DNA of 64,000 nt from Bacillus pumilus (GCA_001938995.1 MKZN01000011.1:1-64000), one strand, 5' to 3'. Positions 9,325 to 16,452 are shown, numbered from the stretch's first letter. A program made the numbers and translations. Notes: generated by a model from the sequence alone, not told the origin.

Positions 9325-9513
9325 ATGATTTATTTTACGAGTAACCACAGAGTACAAAATTTATCTTTATTTAAAAAAGTATGGATGGCTCCTGTAGCAC
9401 ACATGCTGAAAGGTGCTGCAGTATTCTTAATTTACTTGACTGACAAGTTCAATGCACAAGTAATGACGGATATCTTAAATTGCCCAAAATGTGATGGAGG
9501 TGGGACTAAATGA
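9325..9513 (+). CDS. Small protein upstream of thyX
   Basis: 62 aa with CAGGAGGATG before the ATG. It has a hydrophobic stretch (about 20-42) and ends with CPKCDGGG, a single CxxC. It overlaps thyX by 4 bp (ATGA), indicating coupled translation. Not recognised; a redox or zinc role is only a guess from the CxxC. Confidence 0.6.
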   Translation: MIYFTSNHRVQNLSLFKKVWMAPVAHMLKGAAVFLIYLTDKFNAQVMTDILNCPKCDGGGTK

Positions 9514-10565
9514 TTGTTTCTCTTGTACATGCAACAAAAGACTACCATAAGTTAGTCGAAGCTACTGCCAGAGAGTGTTATCAGTCTTATAGTAAAGTAA
9601 GTGACAAATCTGAGCGCTTTGTTAAAGGAATTATGGCCAAAGGTCATCTATCCATTGCAAGCGTAGGAAATATTGTATTCGCAATAGGTTCTGTGGAATC
9701 ATCTGATGAGTATATACGTATCATTACGGACCTTATGAAATTTAAGGAGATTAATAATTACGTTAGGTGGACCATACCTGACGAGGAAAAGAACCCTAAC
9801 ACACAACATGGGATTATCGTATCCATGAATTTGTTGACTTTTATGGACATCGAAGACAGTTATAAAGAGTATCAGTGGCAAAGTCCTCTATTCAAATCAA
9901 TGAAGCAGTTACTCTTGAAGTTACCAGATGTGTCCTATTTTTTGGACGAGTCAACGCAACCTGAGCCAAGGGCTAACCCGTTTGTACAGAAGGCAGATCC
10001 TGATTTCTACAAGCCGGTTCTTTGGACAGAAGATTATACAAAGCTGGCTAGAGAAGGATTTACTGACTATGAATTAGACATACATGCAACAATCACGGTA
10101 AATATGATGGTGGATCGCGCCACCGGACTTCAGTCATGGAGGCATTCCGATATGTTGGGGGGTACAGAATTATCTCAGAGATATGTGGAACGTGACAATG
10201 CCCCATTACGTGAAATGCTTGGATTTAGTGTAGGAGAGTATCCAAACAAACTTGATGAACACTTGAAAGATGTATTCGATAATGAAGTCCGCCTTTTTAA
10301 CAGACACCTTGAGGAATCCTTAACTTTTTATTCAAATACAGTTGAAATCTTATCCTTACTTGGCCTGCCTAAAGGCAGAGCAAAAGAGATTGCTAGAGCA
10401 GGTTTACCCAATGCAGTAGCAACCAAAATCATTCAGTGCCGTCCTTTAAGGCAATGGAAGCATTTCTTTAAACTAAGAGACAGCGCACACGCTCAAAAGG
10501 AAATCCAGACAGACACACAACAACTGAAAAAATTATTTGTAGCTGCAGGCATAAACATTGGGTAA
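9510..10565 (+). CDS. thyX: Flavin-dependent thymidylate synthase
   Basis: 351 aa, longer than the common 220-250 aa. The ThyX signature is present in modified form as WRHSDMLGGTELSQRYV (family pattern RHRxxSxNxxSxRY), and the C-terminal part has QCRPLRQWKHFFKLRDSAHAQKEI, matching the substrate-binding helix. It makes dTMP from dUMP with FAD, NADPH and methylene-tetrahydrofolate. With thymidine kinase the phage has two routes to dTMP. Its last 15 codons are duplicated 370 bp downstream (10869-10934). Confidence 0.92.
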   Translation: MIVSLVHATKDYHKLVEATARECYQSYSKVSDKSERFVKGIMAKGHLSIASVGNIVFAIGSVESSDEYIRIITDLMKFKEINNYVRWTIPDEEKNPNTQHGIIVSMNLLTFMDIEDSYKEYQWQSPLFKSMKQLLLKLPDVSYFLDESTQPEPRANPFVQKADPDFYKPVLWTEDYTKLAREGFTDYELDIHATITVNMMVDRATGLQSWRHSDMLGGTELSQRYVERDNAPLREMLGFSVGEYPNKLDEHLKDVFDNEVRLFNRHLEESLTFYSNTVEILSLLGLPKGRAKEIARAGLPNAVATKIIQCRPLRQWKHFFKLRDSAHAQKEIQTDTQQLKKLFVAAGINIG

Positions 10566-10638
10566 AAGAAAGATGTTATGAAGTATTCACCTACCGAAAA
10601 ATAACACAACAAATTCAATTAAAAGTGGGGAAACACGC

Positions 10639-10869
10639 ATGGCAAAATATAGAGTTGGCGATGAATTAATGCATTCACAAGGAATCGATTCAGTTGACTT
10701 AAAGATTATTTATATTCCACCTATAGATGGGAAAGGTGTTCAACATTATCTTTGTACTGTTTTAAGCGGGTACGCTGACGGGGCAAAGAACATGTTTCTA
10801 AGTTTAACAGCGGAAAAGGACTTGAATAATCATTTCAAACCGAGAACTCAACCGTTCATTTGGGCGTAA
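10639..10869 (+). CDS. Hypothetical protein between two thyX tails
   Basis: 76 aa, with GTGGGGAAA about 8 bases upstream of the ATG. Mixed alpha/beta composition, no known motif. It lies between the real thyX end and a second copy of the thyX 3' end, so it was probably brought in by the recombination that created that duplication. Function unknown. Confidence 0.6.
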   Translation: MAKYRVGDELMHSQGIDSVDLKIIYIPPIDGKGVQHYLCTVLSGYADGAKNMFLSLTAEKDLNNHFKPRTQPFIWA

Positions 10870-10934
10870 TGCTAAGCACAAATAAACAGAAGCTCAAAAA
10901 ATTATTCGTAGGGGCAGGGATAGACATTGGTTAA
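10869..10934 (+). pseudogene. Duplicated thyX C-terminal fragment
   Basis: A 21-codon frame starting with the ATG that overlaps the TAA of the 10639 gene encodes KLKKLFVGAGIDIG and stops. The real thyX ends LKKLFVAAGINIG and stops. The match is in frame and ends at the same codon, so this is a remnant of a second thyX end, with several substitutions. It may be translated through coupling but cannot be a synthase. Confidence 0.75.
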
Positions 10935-11187
10935 AAAAGAAGGATTTTATGGGATTATGCATATACCCAGAGAGAATGTACTTGCTGTTTTGGGACAAGA
11001 AATTAAATACCACATACCTGAAAATGTACGCATTCGTACCATTCGGGAGGACTACCCCAGAGATTCTTTAGCGATTGTATTAGAGAGTGAGGAGCGGGTA
11101 CCGAATGTCACTTACGAAGTGAAAGAGGGGCAACTAATACCTGCCAGTCAAGTGGAATTTTCCCGCATCAATAATAACAAGCAATAA
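10927..11187 (+). CDS. Hypothetical protein
   Basis: 86 aa from TTG 10927, overlapping the thyX remnant by 8 bp; AGGGGCAGGGA upstream provides the ribosome-binding site. It starts MVKKEGFYGIMHIPREN and ends in a basic tail. No family recognised. The convergent rap-phr terminator starts immediately after it. Confidence 0.55.
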   Translation: MVKKEGFYGIMHIPRENVLAVLGQEIKYHIPENVRIRTIREDYPRDSLAIVLESEERVPNVTYEVKEGQLIPASQVEFSRINNNKQ

Positions 11188-11192
11188 AAAAA

Positions 11193-11214
11193 GAGGGGGC
11201 TAATCAGCCTCCTC
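11193..11214 (-). terminator. Rap-phr terminator overlapping phr
   Basis: Read on the minus strand: GAGGAGGCT, loop GATT, AGCCCCCTC (one mismatch), then TTTTTTTATT. The loop contains the phr stop codon and the stem encodes the last residues of Phr, so message end and coding end coincide. Confidence 0.8.
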
Positions 11215-11329
11215 CAATTACTTTCTCAGCTACAGAAAAGCCTGCCTGAGATAATGAATGATTATATGCCGCTGCGCTCAATACCAAAACTGCAACAACT
11301 CCAGTGATTAAAAGAATCTTCTTGGCCAT
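11204..11329 (-). CDS. phr: Phr signalling peptide precursor
   Basis: 41 aa, beginning 4 bp after the rap stop; its ribosome-binding site GGAGGGG is inside the end of rap. MAKKILLITGVVAVLVLSAAA is a clear signal peptide, followed by a short exported tail SLSQAGFSVAEKVIGGG. In Rap-Phr systems the precursor is secreted, trimmed to a 5-7 residue peptide and re-imported through Opp to inhibit the partner Rap. The mature peptide cannot be fixed by eye but should lie within the final 10 residues. Length, signal peptide and position all fit. Confidence 0.85.
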   Translation of the reverse strand: MAKKILLITGVVAVLVLSAAAYNHSLSQAGFSVAEKVIGGG

Positions 11330-11333
11330 AAAC

Positions 11334-12479
11334 TTACCCCTCCACATGCTTTAATTTCTGCTCAATATATAGAGCCCGCTCTAGGAAATCACATGATTGT
11401 TCGAAGAGACGTGCCGCTCTAAAGATTTCAGCAGCGATCTTGGATAGATCCTTGTATTCAGTATAGGCATTTAGACCTTCTAGTTTATCAAGGTATGCGA
11501 AACAAGTTTCCGCTGTTTTGATATCAGTGTCATCAAAATACAGTGCATGTAATATCTTTGCTCTGTATTCAAACAACTTCGATTTGTCCGGCCTATGCAT
11601 TCCCTTAATATACCACGATAAGGCTTCTTCTTTATCTCCAACCTGAAGGTATCCAAGAAATAAAAGATAAGCTGTGTTAAAAAAGTATGGTGAGGATTCA
11701 TATTCAGCATTCTCCAGTGCTTTATGGAGGTACTGGATACTTAAATCTGTCCTCTTGGCCGCCGAATAAAGTATACCATAGTTATGATAAATTTGGGCGC
11801 GAAGGAAAGCGTCTTTACCATTTCTTAAATTTCTGTCCACAACTTCGCCATTTTTCTGAGCGATGCTGGCTTTTTCTAAAACCCGTTCTGCGTGGGCTGC
11901 AGTCTTTTCCGCATCATCATACCGACCTAAATCTATATAATTCCCCATAAGTACGATGGATGTAGTGACGATCTTTAAAATGTAGTCATCATACCCTTTA
12001 TAGATGTCAACTGCCTCAGATATATGGCTTAATGAAACCTGGTACTGATCGATCATATAGTACATCAATCCGACTTTGGCGTGATACTCTGCAACCTCAA
12101 TTTCAGACTGCACTGCAGGGAGTCGTTTTTCTGCTATTCTATAGTACTTCATAGCAGCTTGATAATCTTTGGTGTGCGTTGCACATAATCCTCTATAAAA
12201 CCAACTAAGATACTCTAAATGAGCATCAGTTGCCTTTTCTGCTTCGATTTCATCAGGATCTCTATTAATTACAACTCCTCGCGCTTCATGCAGTAAAAGA
12301 ATGTGCCGGAAATCAAGGAGCTGGTAAAACTCAATTGTCTTTTGGTCTTCTTCCATTCGTCCTATTTGATCAGTTGCAAGTGATTTCAACTGCTTAGCCT
12401 TTTCGACATTATGCTTACGAATTGCAAGATGCCACTCATTTAGGACTTGTCCAACAACAGCTACAGCGATCTTACCCAT
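11334..12479 (-). CDS. rap: Rap family aspartate phosphatase / regulator
   Basis: 381 aa, the standard Rap length. An N-terminal three-helix bundle (about 1-70) with MEEDQ at 42-46, where Gln46 aligns with the catalytic Gln of Spo0F-phosphatase Raps, is followed by six or seven TPR repeats, e.g. AMKYYRIAEKRL, ALENAEYESSPYFFNTAYL, EQSCDFLERAL. Raps either dephosphorylate Spo0F or bind ComA-like activators, and are inhibited by Phr. Phage and plasmid Raps can tune sporulation or lysogeny. Retention of the Gln suggests phosphatase ability. A TGGTATTCT extended -10 lies upstream at about 12530. Confidence 0.95.
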   Translation of the reverse strand: MGKIAVAVVGQVLNEWHLAIRKHNVEKAKQLKSLATDQIGRMEEDQKTIEFYQLLDFRHILLLHEARGVVINRDPDEIEAEKATDAHLEYLSWFYRGLCATHTKDYQAAMKYYRIAEKRLPAVQSEIEVAEYHAKVGLMYYMIDQYQVSLSHISEAVDIYKGYDDYILKIVTTSIVLMGNYIDLGRYDDAEKTAAHAERVLEKASIAQKNGEVVDRNLRNGKDAFLRAQIYHNYGILYSAAKRTDLSIQYLHKALENAEYESSPYFFNTAYLLFLGYLQVGDKEEALSWYIKGMHRPDKSKLFEYRAKILHALYFDDTDIKTAETCFAYLDKLEGLNAYTEYKDLSKIAAEIFRAARLFEQSCDFLERALYIEQKLKHVEG

Positions 12480-12626
12480 AACCTAACATATCCCCTCTTC
12501 TGAAGATTTTTACAATTCCCTAATATTTAGAATACCACAAAAAATCTGGCGGTATGTAAAAAATAGTAATATATGTGCCTACTTGAATAAATTTTCGGTT
12601 TCCCGCAATTTTTTTCGGTTTAAGTC

Positions 12627-12653
12627 TAAAGAAATAAATGTGCCTGTCGATAT
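12627..12653 (+). promoter_or_regulatory. SigD-type promoter for csrA-hag
   Basis: TAAA at 12627-12630, a 15-bp spacer, then GTCGATAT at 12646-12653. The Bacillus SigD (flagellar sigma) consensus is TAAA-N14-16-GCCGATAT, so 11 of 12 positions match with ideal spacing. Transcription would begin near 12660 and read csrA then hag. Confidence 0.85.
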
Positions 12654-12696
12654 ACTTATTGTCAGGATGACAGTCTATAGTCTAGGAGTGACAAGC

Positions 12697-12900
12697 ATGG
12701 GACTAATATTGAATATACCCCCAGAAAAAGGATTCACTATCATTGCCCCTAGCGGGGAAAAGATCTCAGTTAAGTTAGTAAAGTTAGAGAGTCAAGGTGG
12801 CGCTCTACGTTACTATATAGAAGCCCCAAAGGAATATAAAATCTGGCGGGACGAGCTTCTCGATTCAAAAGGACTTGGACAGGGCAGCTCAAACAAATAA
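12697..12900 (+). CDS. csrA: CsrA-like RNA-binding translational regulator
   Basis: 67 aa from ATG 12697, chosen because AGGAGTGA sits 6 bases upstream. The frame is open upstream to an ATG at 12583, but that would precede the promoter. The CsrA pattern is clear: GLILNIPP strand, FTIIAPSGEKISVKLVKL, then YIEAPKEYKIWRDEL, which aligns with the APKEVxVHREEI end of CsrA and keeps the RNA-contact Arg (Arg51 for Arg44). The N-terminal Arg6/Arg7 pair of typical CsrA is replaced. In Bacillus subtilis CsrA blocks hag translation and is held off by FliW. Here it is 21 bp upstream of hag in the same transcript; no fliW is present. Confidence 0.85.
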   Translation: MGLILNIPPEKGFTIIAPSGEKISVKLVKLESQGGALRYYIEAPKEYKIWRDELLDSKGLGQGSSNK

Positions 12901-12921
12901 ACCACACGGAGGTAATAAGAA
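12901..12921 (+). promoter_or_regulatory. hag ribosome-binding site with possible CsrA site
   Basis: The 21-base gap between csrA and hag contains ACACGGAGGTAA, which holds both the Shine-Dalgarno GGAGG and an ACAxGGA-type core like that recognised by CsrA. Occupation would block hag translation as in B. subtilis. Only one candidate GGA site is seen, whereas B. subtilis hag has two. Confidence 0.45.
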
Positions 12922-13833
12922 ATGAGAATTAACCACAATATCGCAGCACTTAACACATTAAACCGTTTATCTGCAAACAACGGTGCAAGCCAAAAGAACA
13001 TGGAGAAACTTTCTTCTGGTCTTAAAATCAACCGTGCAGGAGATGACGCAGCAGGTCTTGCAATCTCTGAAAAAATGCGTGGACAAATCCGCGGATTAGA
13101 AATGGCTTCAAAAAACGCACAAGACGGTATCTCTCTTATCCAAACAGCTGAGGGTGCATTGACTGAAACTCACTCAATCCTTCAACGTGTTCGTGAACTA
13201 GTTGTACAAGCTGGAAACACTGGTACACAAGACGATACAGATCTTGGTGCAATTAAAGATGAGATCACAGCTCTTGTTGATGAAGTCGATGGTATTGCTA
13301 ATCGTACTGAGTTTAACGGAAAAAAATTATTAAATGGTACTTTTAAATCATCTACACCAGCAGATCCTGATACTGACCCATCATTAGTCTTCCAAATTGG
13401 TGCAAATGCTACACAACAAATTAAGGTAAACATTCAAGATATGAGCGCTGCTGCTTTAGGCGTTACAGACGCTGATGGTGCAATTGAAACAGGTAAAGCT
13501 GTTACAGACATCGATGTAACTAAATTTGAAACAATTGCAGCTAAAGAAGATGGTGGATTCGATGACCAGTTAGCAATCGTTGATGGAGCTATTAAACAAG
13601 TTTCTGCACAACGTTCTAAACTTGGTGCAGTTCAAAACCGTCTAGAGCACACAATCAACAACCTTGGTGCTTCTGGTGAAAACTTAACGGCCGCTGAATC
13701 TCGTATCCGTGACGTTGACATGGCGAAAGAAATGAGTGAGTTCACTAAGAACAACATTCTTTCTCAAGCTTCTCAAGCAATGCTTGCACAAGCTAACCAA
13801 CAACCACAAAACGTACTTCAATTGTTACGTTAA
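12922..13833 (+). CDS. hag: Flagellin (Hag type), full length
   Basis: 303 aa, with both conserved ends intact: MRINHNIAALNTLNRLSANN at the start (D0/D1) and the SRIRDVDMAKEMSEFTKN region with SQAMLAQANQQPQNVLQLLR at the end. The central 130-210 region (D2 surface) differs from common Hag sequences. The length matches B. subtilis Hag (304). Flagellin polymerises into the filament outside the cell. Codon choice is smooth, with many highly used codons, like a highly expressed host gene. Followed directly by a strong terminator. A complete flagellin on a phage replicon is very unusual; recent capture from a Bacillus host is the simplest origin. Confidence 0.97.
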   Translation: MRINHNIAALNTLNRLSANNGASQKNMEKLSSGLKINRAGDDAAGLAISEKMRGQIRGLEMASKNAQDGISLIQTAEGALTETHSILQRVRELVVQAGNTGTQDDTDLGAIKDEITALVDEVDGIANRTEFNGKKLLNGTFKSSTPADPDTDPSLVFQIGANATQQIKVNIQDMSAAALGVTDADGAIETGKAVTDIDVTKFETIAAKEDGGFDDQLAIVDGAIKQVSAQRSKLGAVQNRLEHTINNLGASGENLTAAESRIRDVDMAKEMSEFTKNNILSQASQAMLAQANQQPQNVLQLLR

Positions 13834-13840
13834 TAAACCA

Positions 13841-13869
13841 AAAGCCCCTAATTGCAGGGGCTTTTTTTA
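13841..13869 (+). terminator. Terminator after hag
   Basis: AAAGCCCCT, loop AATTGC, AGGGGCTTT, followed by TTTTATTT. It closes the csrA-hag unit; the facing minus-strand gene ends 3 bp further on. Confidence 0.92.
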
Positions 13870-13870
13870 T

Positions 13871-14065
13871 TTACCCATTCACCGACCGGAGCCTGGAAAA
13901 AAGGCGTGCTATAGCTGCAACGATTATACCAACAACCAGGGCAATAACCAGGATGTTCACTACAACTACAGTAGTGGCTCCTTCTTTATTTACCTGGATT
14001 CCAAAGAATAAGACTGCAGCAATAAAAGAAATCAAAAAAGTTTTTGATAAAAAGAATCTCTTCAT
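13871..14065 (-). CDS. Small two-helix membrane protein
   Basis: 64 aa with AAAGGTGGTGAG before the ATG. Two hydrophobic segments (about 6-24 and 33-55) are separated by a short polar loop, and there are positive residues at both ends. Downstream of, and on the same strand as, the secreted 14100 protein; the two may work together at the envelope. Not recognised. Confidence 0.6.
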   Translation of the reverse strand: MKRFFLSKTFLISFIAAVLFFGIQVNKEGATTVVVVNILVIALVVGIIVAAIARLFSRLRSVNG

Positions 14066-14099
14066 CTTGTCTCACCACCTTTCAATATTAATGTATTCA

Positions 14100-14915
14100 C
14101 TACTTCACACTATATTTTCTCCAGACACTGCCTTTTTTGTTGGCAGTTAGAAACACCTTGATGTATTGGTCCTGTACAACTAGACCATACCCTTGTATTT
14201 CTAGACCAAAATGAAAATTCCCTCTGCCATATAGCTCAGCATAATTTTTTCCTTTCTTATATGTCCCTTTTTTCCAGTTGGAAACTTGCCAAATGGATAA
14301 GAACCCCTTGTTATACCAGGCATCATTTAATTTTGCTTTAACATCACTGCCGTTGTACTTGAAGTAACCCTTCGCTTTTACAGTGAATAGTTTCATATTT
14401 AGGAAATTCTTTGCGGTGTAGGAGCTGGAATAGGTTTTTGTGTTTTTGTATTTCTTCTTTTTAGCTGCGGTATCAAAATCACCTTCGTCTCCAGGAGTAT
14501 CCTCTACTGTTGTTTGGTGAATGAAAAAGACTGGACTATTAGTTGTGATAATAGTCAAATCATTGTTTATTTCGTGGCGCTGAAACTCTCCAAGAGCACT
14601 GTTATCATCCACGTACTCATCAAGGTTAAGATCAGCGTTGTCTGCGGTGTTAGGTAGAATTGTCTTGCTTTGTGTGGTGTTGTAGTAGTCTGCCAAAAGC
14701 GAATCATCTGCATTACGTGTAACTGATTCAATAGCTTGCTCTAATTGATCCTCACTTTGTGGGTTGGTTAACTTTAAAGTAGACACTAACTCTCGTTGCA
14801 ATTCATCGATTGAATTTACCTTCTTATTAACTGCTACTGCGTCTGCTGAATTACTTGCTGGGGCAAGGGCAGCAGTCAAAAAGAAAACACTGAATAGAAT
14901 TAAAAACTTTTTCAT
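14100..14915 (-). CDS. Secreted protein of unknown function
   Basis: 271 aa. MKKFLILFSVFFLTAALAPA is a Sec signal peptide. A polar, Asp/Asn-rich middle part leads to a lysine- and aromatic-rich C-terminal domain (about 150-271: FTVKAKGYFKYNGSDVKA, WKKGTYKKGKNYAELYGRG) that looks like a secreted beta-rich domain. AAGGAGTGAG precedes the ATG, and a TATAAT -10 lies about 110 bp upstream near 15026. Lysogenic-conversion product, bacteriocin or cell-surface factor are all possible. Confidence 0.7.
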   Translation of the reverse strand: MKKFLILFSVFFLTAALAPASNSADAVAVNKKVNSIDELQRELVSTLKLTNPQSEDQLEQAIESVTRNADDSLLADYYNTTQSKTILPNTADNADLNLDEYVDDNSALGEFQRHEINNDLTIITTNSPVFFIHQTTVEDTPGDEGDFDTAAKKKKYKNTKTYSSSYTAKNFLNMKLFTVKAKGYFKYNGSDVKAKLNDAWYNKGFLSIWQVSNWKKGTYKKGKNYAELYGRGNFHFGLEIQGYGLVVQDQYIKVFLTANKKGSVWRKYSVK

Positions 14916-15120
14916 TCAATACTCACTCCTTCTAATGATTAAATCTAGGATGTGAGTCTAAGGTGTTGGCCAAAAGACACAACAGGCAGCGTATCTGCAC
15001 CTCCTTTACACCATAATATGGGTATTATAACATCTACACTGACGAAAAGGTAAGTTAATTTTACATTAATTTGCTTAATTTGAGAAAAACCAGTGGCTTG
15101 ATGCAATTACACACCTCTTG

Positions 15121-15129
15121 TGATATAAT
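15121..15129 (+). promoter_or_regulatory. Extended -10 promoter for antitoxin RNA
   Basis: TGATATAAT is a perfect extended -10 (TGnTATAAT). No good -35 is present at 17 bp (TTGATG is 20 bp away). It would start a plus-strand RNA near 15136, reading against the toxin message. Confidence 0.6.
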
Positions 15130-15135
15130 CCACTT

Positions 15136-15278
15136 ATATAGAAAAAAGCCAGGATGCGCTAACATCCCGGCAATGTACAATGAGGCCCACAAGAGGGCTG
15201 GCTTATTTACATGGTGAAGCTAAACAGGAAATAGGTTATCCCAATGAACTTACCAGGGTCAAGGGAGGCCTATTTTCA
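15136..15278 (+). ncRNA. Putative antisense antitoxin RNA of type I system
   Basis: Predicted RNA of about 140 nt between the extended -10 promoter at 15121 and a hairpin (AAATAGG ... CCTATTT) ending in TTTTC at about 15276. It is complementary to the 3' part of the toxin message, the same 3'-overlap geometry as RatA/txpA and SR4/bsrG. No open frame of note is inside it. Confidence 0.5.
15142..15171 (-). terminator. Terminator of type I toxin mRNA
   Basis: On the minus strand GCCGGGATG, loop, CATCCTGGC then TTTTTT (9-bp stem with one G-U). It ends the toxin transcript about 105 nt after the toxin stop codon. Confidence 0.75.
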
Positions 15279-15356
15279 TTCACACTTATTTTTACAAACA
15301 GAAACATAAAGTGACGCACAAGATACAATTATGTATAGCGTTTCGAATAAAGACAT
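15276..15356 (-). CDS. TxpA/BsrG-like type I toxin peptide
   Basis: A 26-aa peptide, MSLFETLYIIVSCASLY followed by VSVCKNKCE. The start MSxFExL plus a single hydrophobic helix and a short charged tail is the hallmark of the TxpA/BsrG/holin-like toxin family. AAAGGAG lies 9 bases before the ATG, and an extended -10 TGGTACAAT is about 55 bp upstream (near 15410). Such peptides insert into the membrane when the antisense RNA is lost, so they stabilise prophages and plasmids. Confidence 0.65.
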   Translation of the reverse strand: MSLFETLYIIVSCASLYVSVCKNKCE

Positions 15357-15469
15357 TTGGCATTCCACTCCTTTCTGGGTGGTTTGGCCAGCCGCTCTAT
15401 AACCTCTACATCAATTGTACCACATATCGCAAAATTACCTCCCGTTCCTCTTAAGCACCTACTCAAACA

Positions 15470-15709
15470 TCAAATAATGCCGTAGTACTTCAACTCTTCC
15501 AGGAACTCATAAAGACCAATCGCTGTAAACGAGAATATTTCCTTATACGTATCGGCCGGAATAAATTCACAGAGATACATTGTCTTTTCACCGCCGGATT
15601 CAAAAGAATTGACCAGCAGCAGTCCTGTAGGCAATGAATAAACAACGCCCAAATAAGTTGCTTCTCGACCAATAGCACGATCCATTTGTTCATATAATCC
15701 TTCTACCAT
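15470..15709 (-). CDS. Hypothetical small acidic protein
   Basis: 79 aa, MVEGLYEQMDRAIGREATYL at the start and an acidic C-terminus. Alternating strand-like segments in the middle. The ribosome-binding site is weak (GGGGGATTGAACT). Third gene in a run of three small minus-strand genes. Not recognised. Confidence 0.5.
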   Translation of the reverse strand: MVEGLYEQMDRAIGREATYLGVVYSLPTGLLLVNSFESGGEKTMYLCEFIPADTYKEIFSFTAIGLYEFLEELKYYGII

Positions 15710-15749
15710 AGTTCAATCCCCCAAAAAGAACGCTGCAGCACGCAACGCA

Positions 15750-15974
15750 CTAATTTTCACTAGCCACATACAATTCAGTTAATTCATTTTCCAGTACTTC
15801 TTTCTCCACTGAAATGACACGCCCTTGGTTCACTTCAATATGCAAGGATGATTCAGTAATCTCCTTCAGACCACCCTCAAAGGCACCATCTTCACAAATG
15901 ATTAATACTGCCCGATCAACGTAATTATCAATGTCCACCAATGGCCTAGCACTCCAATCACGCATTACCTTCAC
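15750..15974 (-). CDS. Small beta-rich protein, paralogue of the next gene
   Basis: 74 aa. VDRAVLIICEDGAFEGGLKEITESSLHIEV... followed by an ISVEKEVLENELTELYV end suggests a small beta barrel. The same pattern (V.L.I.D..F..GTI..V....I.L.V and a closing R...N..TT.YV) is present in the 15958 gene, which it overlaps by 17 bp, so the two are probably diverged copies. Function unknown; an Sm-like fold is a guess. Confidence 0.55.
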   Translation of the reverse strand: MKVMRDWSARPLVDIDNYVDRAVLIICEDGAFEGGLKEITESSLHIEVNQGRVISVEKEVLENELTELYVASEN

Positions 15975-16185
15975 CGTCCTTTACATAAATAGTTGTTGTT
16001 TCATTTCTCATCACACGCTTGTCCAATCTAATGATTCTAGGTAAAGATCGATCCAGAGAAACATTCAAGTAAATGTAATCCGTTGACACTTTGTGAATGG
16101 TCCCTTTGTGTGTAACAAATGAGTCACTGATGTTTACACTAAGCCCCACGTGTTCATTGGTTAATTCGCCTGCTTTCAATTTCAT
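15958..16185 (-). CDS. Small beta-rich protein
   Basis: 75 aa from ATG 16185, with GAGGAGGTG 9 bases upstream; an upstream in-frame start at 16209 has no such signal. Similar overall pattern to the following gene (15750). First gene of the three-gene run. No recognised family. Confidence 0.55.
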   Translation of the reverse strand: MKLKAGELTNEHVGLSVNISDSFVTHKGTIHKVSTDYIYLNVSLDRSLPRIIRLDKRVMRNETTTIYVKDGEGNA

Positions 16186-16452
16186 TAGCTGTAGCACCTC
16201 CTCGACCACAGTATAAGAAGGTTATAGGCTAATATGACCATTAGTAGGTAATGCATTAAATGTGCGCACATAAAAAATCCCAGAAAATTTTCTCCTGGAA
16301 TTTTTACAGGCCGTTATGTGCGTACAAGGCATTTATAAAAATTTCTCACAGATATCACGAAGGATACCGCCGCTTCGGGAAGCAAACTAAAAACGTTCGG
16401 CACTGGGTAGGGGTATACCAATGCAGTTCATAGAGGGCTTGCGCCCTGTTTG

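Noticed and set aside
12583..12696. N-terminal extension of the csrA frame
   Set aside because: It precedes and overlaps the SigD promoter, lacks a start signal and does not resemble CsrA.
14930..15020. Possible leader peptide before the secreted protein
   Set aside because: AAAGGAGGTG is present but no start codon stands at a workable distance.
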